Assembly (NCBI GenBank): GCA_023374045.1
Contig: CM041776.1
Location: forward strand, 350,857,636-350,921,635
From: Limonium bicolor
Taxonomy: Eukaryota; Streptophyta; Magnoliopsida; Caryophyllales; Plumbaginaceae
DNA length: 64,000 nucleotides
Reading direction: 5' to 3'
The position numbers and the translations under genes are program-made. Shown here in pieces: positions 1-11,949 of the stretch. Each line of letters begins with the position of its first letter. The first letter of the stretch is position 1. Below the pieces are notes generated by a model, which saw only the letters and a list, made by a program, of their open reading frames with translations, did no database searches and was not told the origin of the DNA.

Positions 1-2383
1 ACAGCGAGGTCCCAAGAGTACGAAAAACCCATGATCCACTATCCCGCAAAACGATTAGGTACACTGCCTAAGTGGTAGAAGTAGTCACATATTTCTCCAT
101 CAGTGCTAACGAGGGTACGCCAACTACTTGGTCGAATACATGAAGTTCATTTTACATGCATACCTGCTATTACATACAACATTACAACATACAAGGTACA
201 TACATACGAGATACATACATACAAGGGTATCGTACATACAATAGGATACAATTCACAAGTCTGTACATCATTCTTTGTTAGCCAGTTACCCATCCGGGTT
301 AATCGGATGTTCTTTACTCTTTTACTCGGGACCATACGACTTACTCCAGCCTTGGTCTTACTCATACAAATACTTACTTACTTACTTCCTACATTATACT
401 CAAGTTAAGTCGGTGTGACCTCCGGGTAGGGACTACACCGTCCCACCACCGGGCTTTAGGGTGGCTCACTAATCCAGGTTGCTACCCATTTAAGGGGTTG
501 GACCATGGAAAAGATTAAGGCCAGGAATCGGATCCAACCTCTTGTGTCTCCTCATCCTCACGTGTGGCCGAAACTATATCGGGCTTCTTACATACTTCCA
601 ATTTACCAATTTACTCAAAGTTAGAGGGGTTACATAGTTAGTGAGAAACGTTTCACAATCACTAAGTAAAGGTTAGCACAAAGGCACAACCACAATCAAG
701 CACCTCATCATCATTCATACATTTCATGAATTATACAAACTATGAGTTCAAATACCAACAACAATACAGTACGCTACAAGTACAAGAAAGTATAATAAAT
801 CCGATTCGTGTTTTATCTTATTTAGGTGATCACATAGCACACAAACACACAAATCAGAGTAGCCAAGGTAGCATACAGAGCATGAGAAAATCACCGTTCA
901 CCATTGTCCTTGGACTCATCGACTCTCCTTCGGTGTTCAATTCATTCAAATCCTATAACATACATAGAATCGGGCGGTTAATTACCTATAATTAACCTAA
1001 CCCATTTCATCTGTAGTTTTTCCCGATTTACAGTTACTAATTCCTTACATTTCAAATTCATTCACATAAGCTGTTGTACCTCTCAAGCTTGTTTACACTC
1101 CTAATGACCTTTATATGTCATTAATTAAGTCTCAATCTTATAATATCAATACCATTCAATTCCCCACCTTTAACTTGCTTAAAAACACTTTCTGGACACT
1201 TTTTAGCCTGGTTCGGGTTTGTGTCCAGGGTTACAAACCTATACCAAACCTTGGAATGAATTTCTGCCAAGTTTTTATGGTGGTCCGGGTTTGTGTACCA
1301 GTTTACAAACCCGGACCATCTCTTCAGAGACGTTTCTGTCAAGTTTTTTAGGTGGTCCGGGTTTGTGTACTTGTTTGCAAACCCGGACCATCCTTCCGCG
1401 AGAGTGTCAGTTGCGTACTTGTTTGTGTACTTGTTTACGTACTTGTTTGCAAACCAGTACCAATTCAGTCTGTTGCAAATTTACAGTTTTTAAGCTCTGT
1501 TCTCACTTCAATCCTTTGCCTGTTTCTTTGCCAGTATTCCCACATGAACTCTAGCATGTTTTAGCACTAAATCAACACTCTAAACTCCCTTAATTCATTC
1601 CTTAAACTCATCACCCATTTCTTGGTTTCCTTACATCATTTTCCCACTGTTAATGCTCCTAAACCTCTTTGCTACAGATTTGCTATTCTTCTCTTCACTA
1701 ACCCAATGGTTCTCTCCTTGCATTATTTCCATTATATTCATCCCAAGTCTTACCCAATACAACCTTCCTTCCAAATCTAATTTCCAAGATGATGATTAAC
1801 TACTCCACCAAACTCCAAAACACACCTAGTTCAACCTAGGTTCTTCCTTCACCATTTCACACTTATGTCACCTAGTTCCCAAGTAAATTTTGACATGAGT
1901 TTCCCTACAATTCTACACATTCCCAAAGCATTATTTTCATCTCATTAAGCCTACTAAACTAGCCATATCCAAGGGATACTAATAGCACATAATTCCTGCA
2001 CATTCTCAACAATAATCCCATTGTGCATTTAACTTACATACTTGGCTCTAAGGCCCTTAAACATTCCATAATCAATATCTAAATACCTTCATCACTTAGT
2101 TACCATTGTAGTGGCTTACTCAATACTAAAGCAATATAATTTCTCATACCATAAGACATTAAACTCATTCTTCAAGCATTAAAAATATGTTCATAAAACC
2201 ATACAAAATCAGCTCAGGGTAAGCTCATGTACCTTGTGATTTCTAGTTTTCCTTTCCTCCTTTCCATCTCCTTTCTTCTTGCTCTTCCTTTCTTTGTTCT
2301 TGTTTTACCAATTCAACCAAACTACAACCCATGTTCAAGGGTATACACAACATTACTAAATGAGTAACTAACCCTAGAATTTA
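1..2383 (-). mobile_element. LTR 'A', left fragment (large Ty3-like LTR, minus orientation)
   Basis: This is non-coding, AT-rich LTR sequence that enters from the left edge. It resembles LTR E around 29.4-31.4 kb: both carry a 'ggttaattac...aattaacctaac' segment (near 955 and 29,445) followed about 200-260 bp later by a GC-rich inverted-repeat block. The LTR is interrupted at 2,384 by solo LTR B, resumes for 24 bp at 4,892-4,915, is interrupted again by the CACTA transposon, and ends at 17,031 in GGGATATTTCA. That ending read on the minus strand is TGAAATATCCC, like the start of LTR D. The ORFs inside look spurious. A low-complexity 'acatac' stretch lies at about 165-240. Strand is inferred from homology to D. 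Confidence 0.7.
1210..1425. repeat. 72-bp tandem repeat with a palindrome in each unit (block A)
   Basis: Three direct units start at 1210, 1282 and 1354, a 72-bp period. Each contains an inverted repeat with arms GGTCCGGGTTTG and CAAACCCGGACC around a short centre; the first unit is decayed. The two better copies span 1282-1317 and 1354-1389. Just downstream, 'cgtacttgtttgtgtacttgtt' type repeats run to about 1460. The ORFs crossing this block come from the repeat and look spurious. Confidence 0.85.
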
Positions 2384-4891
2384 TGTAACACCCTAGATTT
2401 TACCTCAAATGATAGCTCAAGGAAATACAAATCTAACGGCGCAAACGGACTTCAAACGAGCCTAAAAAGGGCAAACTAGGGTTGTCCGAACTTGTGTTCG
2501 GACATGGCAAATTTGGACTCAAGCCGAAAAAAAATAGACTGCAGAAAACCATCCGTCCGAACTTGTGTTCGGACATTGAAGTTCGGACACAAGTTGAGTT
2601 TCAAAACTTCGGAAAAACCTTACGTGGTCCAAACTTTGGTCCAAACTTGCAAGTTCGGACATAGGTCGAGACTTGCAAGCTGGACCCGTCCTCGCATGTT
2701 GTCTGAACATTGAAGTTCGGACAGATGTTCGGACACTGCCAAACGATGAAAACCTTTGGAATCTTTCGGGGCCTGTCCGAACATTGATGTCCGGACGAAC
2801 ATTCGGACAAGTCCTTATGTGCAATTTTTAAAGCGTAAACAGAAACCAAAAACCACCAGAATACATAAGTGACCCATAACAACAATATGGAAAACGTTTA
2901 GATTGGTAAAGCTGTTAAAAAGTACCTCAGTACAAGCTCAAACTCCATAAGGTCAATTCGTAAACTGTCAAAAATACTTATCAGCACACCATGGTGAATG
3001 TAATCTAAAAATAGTAGCGGATTCAAAACATCCAGGGCATTAACTCAAATTCAACTTTATGCGGAAGCCAAGATAAATTACCCAGTTGCAAAATGTTAGA
3101 AAACAACATAACAACTCTAGAACATTGTAATTCAGACATAGTCTCAATAATTCATAGCTCCTAAACTATGTGATTTCGCCGTCCCGATCCCCAAACTTAG
3201 TCATCCATACCTGCGATCATAAAACATAGACAAAAACATAGAAAGGATCGCACAAATCAGAAAAACTGAGTAAAGACTATCTCAATCAGTAAAATACGCT
3301 TTAGAACCTCATTTCCATTTGTCAATCAGAGAGGAATAATTTGATGAACATTAGACGAACTTCCAGAATCCAAAACAACATTTAAAATCACAGTAGGGAG
3401 CTTTCAGCAGGAGATCACCACAATACCAAATACGGGGTCACCTATAGGACCCCAAACAAAAGGACAGTCACCTATGGGACCATCAGACAACCACCTCACC
3501 CTATGTCCTTAAGTGTGCACATCCCCTATGAGACAACAGTAACATAGAGTAGATCAGAGGGCTTAACTACAACAATGTGTGCAGCGCAAATAATAATAAC
3601 CATGGGGAGCACCTATGGGCTCCCAAACAATAGAACACAACCTGTGAAAGACTCCCAAAATCCAGAAACAAAATTCACAGCACAATCCAATTCCTCAATT
3701 CCAAAACGTGGGAAACAATTCCAAATTCCCAAACCACAACGGAGAGTTTATAAGAACACAACGAAACCTCTTTCTAATTGTTTTACAAAACAGCAGTCAA
3801 ACAACATTGAGCATAGAATTTACCTGGATCACCCAAAACCCTCAAGAGCCCAACTGCTCTGGATTATCAAAAGCGCTCGTTGATGTAATCGGCGTCTAGG
3901 TAACCAAAAACAATAATCAGGAATCGCTGAACAACACGTAAAAATATTTACACAACCTAGTTAGAATACATTAGCCCACAATTCACTAACTGGCACCAGA
4001 GAATTGATTAGACCTCGACGGAACTAGCGTGAAATCACCAAGAGTTGAAAAGAGAGAGCGTGAAATTTAGTATAGTGAGCAAGCGCAGAAGCGGCGTATT
4101 GAGGATGAAGAAGGAGGAAACCGATGTTTTAAATAGAAGAATAATTGTAAAACAATAAAGAATTTATTAATTTAGTAATTGAAAGTCTAGGTTTAAGGAG
4201 AGAAGAGATTAAATATCAAAAGATAATTCAGTATTGCCAATATTTGAAAGGTGTAGGACTTATAATTAAACTAATGAATCAACAACTTGAAAATAGAAGA
4301 ACGTGGTTAACCGTTGTAACAAGATGAGGGAAAGAAATAAATATTTAGGAAGTCAATTAATAAACATCTACTTGGAAGGAAGTAATTTAGAAGTAAATAA
4401 ATATATATTGGTAACGGTTTCAAGGTTCAATACAAAAGAAAAACAATCACGTTAAAAGAATGAATCAAAATGCTAGTAATATATTTGCTGAGAGAAGAAT
4501 AAGGATAGTTAATAAATATTATATTAAGTATTCAATCGGGATTTGAACTCTTGGGATTAAATAACTACAAGGAGAAAGCCAAATTGAATTCAAACTCCAC
4601 ATATCTAAAGTTAATAAACTGGGAAGAAGATTCTAGAATAGTATTTTAAAGCTTAAATAAATAAAACGAGATTAGGAGGATAACGTAATTTCCAAATAGT
4701 AATATCCGTAATATATATCTAAAGTCAAATAAGGCCAAAACGTTACAAATAATTGTAAACACTTTTAAGGAGAAGGATTAATTTAGGAATAGATGTCGTT
4801 TAATTCTCTGGGCCACCCTAATACTAACCTCAGTCACATTAATCAAACTATATACTATATCATTCCTAACTTGCAATTCCCGGGTATTTCA
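2384..4891 (-). mobile_element. solo LTR 'B' (2,508 bp) with 5-bp TSD
   Basis: The element starts TGTAACACCCTAG and ends CCCGGGTATTTCA, and it is flanked by the perfect duplication ATTTA at 2379-2383 and 4892-4896. Removing it restores 'ccctagaatttaaaccctag'. There is no primer site, polypurine tract or coding domain, so a solo LTR left by LTR-LTR recombination is the simplest reading. Orientation is uncertain because the ends are near-inverted. The minus strand has a 'gcaggtatgg' acceptor-like site around 3,210, similar to the 3' half of other LTRs here, so minus is preferred. The 3,300-4,900 part is AT-rich with no credible gene. Confidence 0.85.
2479..2800. repeat. GTCCGAAC/GTTCGGAC inverted-repeat block (block B)
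   Basis: The arms GTCCGAAC and GTTCGGAC recur in both orientations with 4-10 bp centres: near 2480, 2554, 2655, 2700 and 2775. Each pair can form a short hairpin. The same arms recur in the gypsy LTR at 37.9-38.4 kb although the LTR termini differ. ORFs reading 'VRT' repeatedly on either strand are artefacts of this block. Confidence 0.85.
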
Positions 4892-4949
4892 ATTTAAACC
4901 CTAGAATTCAAGAGACACTAGTACAAAAATGGTCTATCACAGTGCACCT

Positions 4950-5150
4950 ATTGCAGCGGTTGTAAAATCAACCGCTGAGATAGGCCGTTTTAAAATTTCC
5001 CAAAACCTATCTCAGTGGCTGTTACTTACAACCGCTGCGCTAGGGTCATTAAAAAAATAGTCTATCGCAGCGGTTCCTACTAAGAACCGCTGAGATAAGA
5101 CCTATCTCAGCGGTTCTTAGTAGGAACCGCTGCGATAGACTATTTTTTTT
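4950..5150. promoter_or_regulatory. CACTA 5' subterminal repeats with a 47-bp-arm perfect hairpin
   Basis: Repeats of the core CAGCGGTT and its complement AACCGCTG fill the first 230 bp of the transposon. Positions 5051-5097 and 5103-5149 form a perfect inverted repeat of 47 bp with a 5-bp loop (agacc). In En/Spm such subterminal repeats are bound by the element-encoded TnpA protein; that role here is inferred from family knowledge and position. Confidence 0.85.
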
Positions 5151-5586
5151 CCCAAAACAGCAACTCCATCATTCTCCCTCATCATTCTCTTCTGTCTTGC
5201 TGGAACGAAGAAGGCGACTGCGATTTCAACAGCAGCTCGACGCCTGCGACTGCGCCAACACCACCACCGGTTTCTCCTTCCGCACGCGCCACCACCTTTC
5301 ACCGCCGCCGTCACCGTCGCAGCTCACTCCAGTAACCAGGTCGCAGGCATCTTCGTGAATATATGTTGCGATAACCCTAGGTTAGTATTCTGAATTCTAA
5401 CTTTGAAATATGTTAATTATTGTCTTGTTGATTGAATAACTAGTTGTAATATAGTTATTGATTGTTAGTTTAGTTGTGTGTGTATAATTTGAATATAGAT
5501 ACATTATTGGACAAGTATAAATAGTTGTGCATATAAGGTGTTCGATAAAATGCATGAGTTGATATTTTTGTTGTTTTGCCCTCTGT
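5151..5586 (+). promoter_or_regulatory. GC-rich leader of the CACTA element (possible promoter or first exon)
   Basis: Directly after the subterminal hairpin there is a GC-rich, CpG-containing stretch (about 5200-5350) in otherwise AT-rich DNA. It ends near a donor-like 'ccctag/gttagt' at about 5377-5384. The position suits the element's own leader exon. A captured piece of host DNA is another possibility. The minus-strand ORF at 5117-5314 runs into the hairpin and is probably spurious. Confidence 0.35.
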
Positions 5587-5596
5587 ATACAACCCA

Positions 5597-6856
5597 AAGT
5601 TTGTGAAAAACGGTACGGAAGTTTAGTACGGGTCATCTGAAGTACGCGATACGGAAGTACGGATAGGATATAAAACGGGGTTAATGATACGGATGATAAA
5701 TTTAATTATATAAATATAGAACTAGAATTATAAACATGACTATGAAACTATGAAAGATATTAAAAAATAAAAATTGCAAATCAATATACAAATAAGGCAT
5801 ATAAACATCTACTATATAAAATAACTTAGTTCAAGTATTATATAGCATTTTATAATTTATAATTTTTTCCACACTATAAGTTTTAACTTTTCATTATATA
5901 GATCCAATAAACAAGTTTGTAATTCAAAACAAGTTTTAATAGATTTATTGTATATGAATTTTTTTACTAAACTAATTAGATCTAAACGTTATATGTTGAA
6001 TTCATTACATAATGACTACATGATACCAATATCATAAACCATATATAAGTCTTTTGTTGACATGAAAAACTTTGAGAATTCATATGTATATATGTTGTTG
6101 ACTATTATAATTATACATTATTCTAGCAAAAAAATAGACTATTAATTAAAAAATTCTGAAAAAAACTAGCTTAATATGTTGTTTTAGACAAATTTGATAT
6201 GATTAATTCGGTGTTGAAATGAAAGTAAAATATAAAATAAGTTGTAGCCAGCTGTAAAGTTCATTTATCGTCTTCTTCTTCAAGCCACAGCACGGCCTTC
6301 GCTGTCTTCCTTCTCCTTTTAGGCATCAACAACACAATTTCTACACAATAGGACTGCAGCAATGAAAACACAAACATTGATTCACAACAGTGAAACTAGG
6401 AACAACAATGATAGAAATGGTGGGTGCATTGCAGCAAGTAGCAGATGCGGAGCAAAAATAGAGGAGTGAATGGAACCTTCTTGTTAGTTTACACGCTTCA
6501 CAATCACAATTGAAGAAGCTTCGATCTAGAATTGGAACCTCCCTATTGGTTTACCACCTAGTGAATTGAAAAAACAAAGACAACATTTTTAACGGCGAGA
6601 GTAGTGAAGAAGTAGATGGAGAAATAGAGAAGAAATAGAGGGTTTCAGGTCACCAGAACCAGATTGAAAGATCGGATCATTAGGGTTATGAAAGAAAAAC
6701 GTTCTGTATGATTGTACAAACGTATATACGGTGATACGCTTGCAAAAACGGGTTGATTATTCATACGGATTAGGGACGGTCGTTTCAGTGCGCTCAAAGA
6801 GTGAAACGCCCGTATCACCGTTTTTCGCCCGTATCATTTCGTTTTTCACAACATTG
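5597..6856. mobile_element. Mutator-like non-autonomous element inside the CACTA transposon
   Basis: The 1,260-bp unit is bounded by a direct repeat ATACAACCCA at 5587-5596 and 6857-6866, a 9-10 bp duplication typical of Mutator-like elements. Its ends are inverted: the left has TTGTGAAAAACG and the right, read inward, has the same 12 bases. Subterminal 'gtatcacgg/gatacgg' motifs are dense near both ends (5605-5700, 6725-6840). No transposase is visible. The middle (about 6240-6700) is less AT-rich and could be captured sequence, but I recognise nothing in it. Confidence 0.8.
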
Positions 6857-7603
6857 ATACAACCCAGACATCGATCGATCAATTCTTGATAGGCGAAAGC
6901 CATATAAATGACTAGAAAACATTGGTCTCAATAAGCTAGCTTTGACATAGATCAACTATTCAAGTGTATATTCAAAACAAAGATTTGAATCGGGTCAAAT
7001 TAAATTCATCACACTGTTTTGTGCTAGAATTCTAGTAAGAAACAACACAAAAAATTTATGTAGACTTTTGAATCCCCCAACCCAAGTGCTATCCTAGATC
7101 AAAGGGATTTTGTGTGTGCTGGATGAGATATGATGAGTTAAGAAGTAAAAATGAAAATGCAAGATCTGCTAATTAATACTGGTATACTGTATTACTTTTT
7201 CGCAAAGAGCCTTGAAAAAAGTTACAACCTTTATAAGAGAAAGAAGAGCGTGGGAAGTAAGATTTTAACTCAAATAAAACAGAGGAGATATACTGCATAA
7301 CAAGCAGCACACTAACAGTACAAATAAATAAATAGAGCTGAAACAGATGTTAATTAACGCCTTTAAACTGCGAGCAGCTTGTACGGTATTAAAACAATTC
7401 ATATATAAAAATTTATAACTTAAATTCATATAAATTGAAATGGTAAATAAAACTACTATGAAAAGAAAAAGAATAACTACAATCATTTTGTTCTTAATTC
7501 TCAAACTATTAAAAAAATTTACTTCAAGTTTCACATTATTAAGTGGTAAGATCTATAACTTTATAACATCTATGTTCTCCCATTACATTGCAGTATATAC
7601 GTG

Positions 7604-7951
7604 CTTAATATGATAATGCTTATAATAATGGATTTCTTGCCCCCCTAATATTATTACCTTGCTTCACCGCTGTCTGCAGTAATTGGGGTGGTCTCTACGT
7701 CTTTCTTCCTCTTTTCTTCTGTTGTGCAGCATGAGCGGAAAGGTAACATCTTCATCTATCTTTTTTCTCTTTTTTATTTTCTTAATATGATAATGCTTAT
7801 AATAATGGATTTCTTGCCCCCCCTAATATTATTTCCTTGCTTCCCCGCTGTCTGCAGTAATTGGGGTGGTCTCTACTTCTTCTTCCTCATTTCTTCTGCT
7901 GTGAAGTAAGAGTGAAAAAGTAACATCTTCATCTATCTTTTCTCTTTGTTT
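7604..7951. repeat. 177-bp tandem duplication upstream of TNP2
   Basis: The segment beginning 'cttaatatgataatgctt' at 7604 is repeated from 7781 with few changes. Both copies contain 'ccgctgtctgcagtaattgg' and the following pyrimidine-rich tract and end with 'taacatcttcatctatc'. It lies in the transposon leader, about 550 bp before the transposase start, so it may duplicate a promoter or a splice acceptor region. Confidence 0.9.
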
Positions 7952-8504
7952 GTTTAATTAATTATTGCGAAAAAGTGGTTGTGGTTAATATTGAGTGATT
8001 GTGAATAAGGATGGTTGCTGTCAATTGTTGAATTATTTGTTGTGGTTGTGGTAAATAAGATTGGTGAATGCTTAATGAAGCATGGGATTAACACGATTAC
8101 GCAAAGGTCATGCCGAATTTTTTCTTTGTCAGGTCTTCTGAATCTTCTATTGGATTTGTACCAATACTTTCCTAGCCCATCACCAAAGCAGTCTCCTAGC
8201 TTCCCCCTCTGTACAACCTTAAAACAAGTAAGTAATTAAACATTATTTTTGTTTTAATAATGCAATGATTTGTTGAAGTTAAATTAATTGTGTTAGAATT
8301 GTTAGAATAAGGCTAGATTAGTTATGTTGGAACGTTAGAGTAGTTAGGCTACGTTAGTTTGGTTGGAACCATAGAGTAGTGCTGAGTTTGGTTGCAACCG
8401 TACATCAAGTAGAAACATGCTCCATATACAAATGCAGACGAAACTGAAAGACAAATCAATCTTAGACTTGTTTTGTTTTCACATATAAAATAGAGCGTGA
8501 CTAG

Positions 8505-11500
8505 ATGTACGGTGATCGAGGGGATCACTACTTTGATGAGAAGCTGAAAGAGTTTCTCAAACCGGCAGTGCAACACAAGGACAGAAACAAAGGCGGACAA
8601 AATTTCATGTCCTTGTGTTGACTGTGGGGTCGTAAGGAAATATGTAGACATGGAGGAAATTATATTTCATCTTAAGTCCCGTGGATTCATGACACATTAC
8701 AGAAGATGGAATTTTCATGAAGAAACTGTTGTAGCTAGTGCTTCAACCATCAAGTCCTCATGATCCACGTTACGCAAGTACCGCCCACACCTTCAATACT
8801 ATCAATGAGTCGGTACCGTTAAGTGATACAGGATTCGATGACAGTGAGACCACCCACCATGATGAGCAAATGGATGAAATGTTTGAAAATGTTGTGGATA
8901 CTTTTGTCGATAAGCCGGAAGAGTATCAAAGATTGTTGGACGCATCGAAGACACCTTTGTACCCTTCGTGCGTTAAATACACAAAATTGAGTGTTGTACT
9001 TAATTTGTTCAACTTAAAGGGGAAATATGGAGTTGGTGACAAGTGTTTCACGTCATTTCTAGAGATGATACATGATATGCTTCCTGATGAGAATGGTCTT
9101 CCTACATCCACCTACGAGGCAAAGAAATGATGTGTCCAATGGGAGTTGAATATAAAAAGATTCATGCCTCCCCAAATATCTGTGTGTTGTATAGGGGTGA
9201 ATACGAACATCTAGACAAGTGTCCTAAATGTTTGTTGTCCGGGCACAAGGACAAGGATGAGGATTCCTCCTTTCAGAAAAAAATCGTCTAGTGAAATTAT
9301 TGTGGTACTTGCCTATAATTCCTAGATTCAAACGGTTGTTTGCCAACCCGAAAGATGCGAAGAACTTACGATGGCACGCGGATGGTAGAAAAATTGATGA
9401 AAAATTAAGACATCCTGCAGACGGACCTCAGTGGAGAAATATTAACAGAAAATTCAAACATCATTTTGGGGATGAGGATAGGAATCTGAGACTTGGATTG
9501 TGTACCGATGGGATGAACCGGTATGGCACGTTGAGCAGTCAGCATAGCACTTGGCCGGTGCTACTAGTGATCTACAATTTACCGTCATGGCTGTGCATGA
9601 AACAAAAATACATTATGTTATCACTCCTAATTTCTGGTCTAAAGCTACCTGGTCATAAATTGACGTATATCTTGCACCACTGATCGACGATCTGAACTTG
9701 TTGTGGAATGAAGGGACAGTGGTATATGATGATCATGCAAAAGAAAATTTCACGCTGAAGGCGATGTTGTTTTGTACTATTAACGACTTTCGTGCCTATG
9801 GGAACTTGTCAGGATACTCGGTGAAAGGATTCAAAGCGTGTCCGGTATGTGAGGATGACACATGTTCAGATCGTCTGAAGAACTGCGGCAAAAATGTTTA
9901 CATGTGTCATCGATGGTTTCTTCCAGTAGACCATCCTTACCATTCGAGAAAGCGAAAGCTATTCAACAATGAGCCCGAGACTCGTGTGGCTCGTCTGCCT
10001 TTGACTTCAGAGGAAGTGTATGCAAAGGTAAAAGACATTGAAAATGTCTTTTGAAACACATCCAAGCCGCTGAAGAACATTTGGAAAAAACGCAAGTTCC
10101 ATTTTTTGGGGAACTACCGTATTGGCGCATCTGCCTGTTCGACATGTTTGGATATCATGCACATTGTGGAAGAACGTCGGTGAGGCAGTGAGTGTGGTAC
10201 TTTGCTCAACATACCCGGCAAGACGAAAGACGGATTGAAGGTGAGGAAAGATATGCAAGAGTGCGCATGCATACGGAAAGAACTACACCCAATAGAGGAT
10301 GAGAAGCGAACATATCTACCTCTTGCGTGTTATACCCTTTCTAAGAGTGAAAAATTAAGTTTTTGCAAGTGTTTGCACACATTGAAGGTACCATCTGGGT
10401 ACTCTTCAAACTGGAAGTACCTAGTTTCTATGAAGGATTTGAAACTGTTAGGCATGAAATCTCATGATTATCATGTGTTAATGTTGCATCTTCATCCACT
10501 TGCAATACGAGGATACTACCAGAAATGTCAGAAACAGAATGCTCTAACTCGATTATGTTTCTTCTTCAACGCTGTCTGCTGCAAGGCAATTGACTCAGAC
10601 ACCCTCGATGATCTGCAACATAAAATTGTTGTGACAATATGCCAGCTTGAGATGTATTTCCCACCATCTTTCTTCGACATAATGGTGCATTTAGTAGTGC
10701 ATATTGTCCGAGAGATCAAATTGTGTGGTCCGTCTACTTACGTTACATGTATCCTTCAAACGATATATGGGGATTCTGAAGGGTAGAATGATAAACAGAT
10801 ATAGACCAGAAGGCAGTATCATCGAAGCAACAGTGACTGAGGAAGTCATAGAATTCGTGACAAGTTATTTGAATAATGTAGAGTCAATTGGTATTCCCAA
10901 ACCACGTCACCATGGTAGATTTAAGGGTAAAGGAGTTATTGGCAAAAGGTTGTGTGTATCTCTCGTGATCTTATTAATCAGGCACATTTGTTTGTACTAC
11001 AACACCTTGAGGTTGTTGAACCCTACTTCGATATTCACATTGCTGAGTTGAGTTGATAAAACCCTACCAAAAGCCGTATATGGCTTAAAAAAGAACAAAA
11101 TCGAGTATTCGTCCAATGGTTTAAGGTATATGTGTTTGAGCAAGCTTTATTGAACCCCGAGGATGTCAGTGAAGATATCAGATGTCTAGCTGTTAGTCCT
11201 GGAACAGATGTTGTATCGTTTGAAGGGTATGACATTAATGGATGCACATACTACACTGCACGCCAAGATGCTAAATCAATACATCAGAACAGTGGGGTAA
11301 AAATTGAAGCATCAGTGATTGAATATGGTCTAGGTAACCAGGTTCAACCAATGAGCAGTAGTAGTATGGTATTATGGTGTCATAGAGGACATATGGGAAC
11401 TAAACTATCACATTGATTCGCTTCTAGTGTTCCACTGCAATTGGGTGGACAACCGACATGGACTCCAAAATGATAAAGGACTTATTTTGGTTGATCTTTC

Positions 11501-11720
11501 ACGTGTTACAACTTATAAGGAAGATCAGTTTGTGTTGGGTAAAGAATGTGACCAGGTGTTTTATGTTGAAGACCCAAAAGATAGTAGATGGTATGTTGTT
11601 CTTCCAGGGAGAAGACCGTTTTGTTTGAGGATGAAAACAACGACGATGATGATAATGAGATGATAGATGAAACAGTATCGTTGCATACAGGGTTGCATGA
11701 TTCAATTGATGATTTATAAA
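8505..11720 (+). pseudogene. TNP2-type CACTA transposase, degenerate
   Basis: This is the cut-and-paste transposase of plant CACTA elements. In order: a transposase-associated zinc domain (from the ATG at 8505, MYGDRGDHYFD..., then after a frameshift CPCVDCG near 8608); an acidic linker (8738-9130); the TNP2 core (9291-10054) with LGLCTDGMNRYG near 9499 and AYGNLSGYSVKGFKACPVC near 9793; then a DUF4218-like region (10,202-11,000) with PPSFFDIMVHLVVHIVREI and RPEGSIIEA; and a DUF4216-like tail (11,427-11,720) with FVLGKECDQVFYVEDP. Several frameshifts and stops (near 8640, 9130, 9290, 9680, 10,050, 10,785, 11,050) split it, and part of the core between 10,055 and 10,200 is poorly matched. It is inactive as read. 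The region 7952-8504 upstream is leader. Confidence 0.9.
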
Positions 11721-11949
11721 ATGATGATGTTCAGACCATCTACGCTCGATCAGGCCATAATGAGGGGGTTTGGGTAAACAGGTCATGATATATGTTACTA
11801 TGTCTAGGTAACACCATTGGTTGAAATTACATTATATAATTCGTATTATTGTTGTTACAATGTTATCCGAATTAATTATTTATGTTTATTTTTGCAATTG
11901 TACATCGTTCCATGAATATTGATCTAATGTTTGTGTTTTTTTTTCCTCA

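Noticed and set aside
1115..1564. Overlapping plus-strand ORFs rich in Val, Cys, Tyr and Lys-Pro
   Set aside because: They are translations of the 72-bp palindromic tandem repeat in three frames; no domain, and equal coding potential in every frame.
2482..2885. ORFs on both strands with repeated 'VRT' or 'CPN' peptides
   Set aside because: By-products of the GTCCGAAC inverted-repeat block.
5117..5314. Arg- and Ala-rich minus-strand ORF
   Set aside because: Its end runs into the perfect hairpin and it lies in the GC-rich leader; no family resemblance.
7265..7534. 89-residue hydrophobic minus-strand ORF resembling a membrane protein
   Set aside because: It is an AT-rich stretch inside the CACTA leader; hydrophobicity is explained by base composition.
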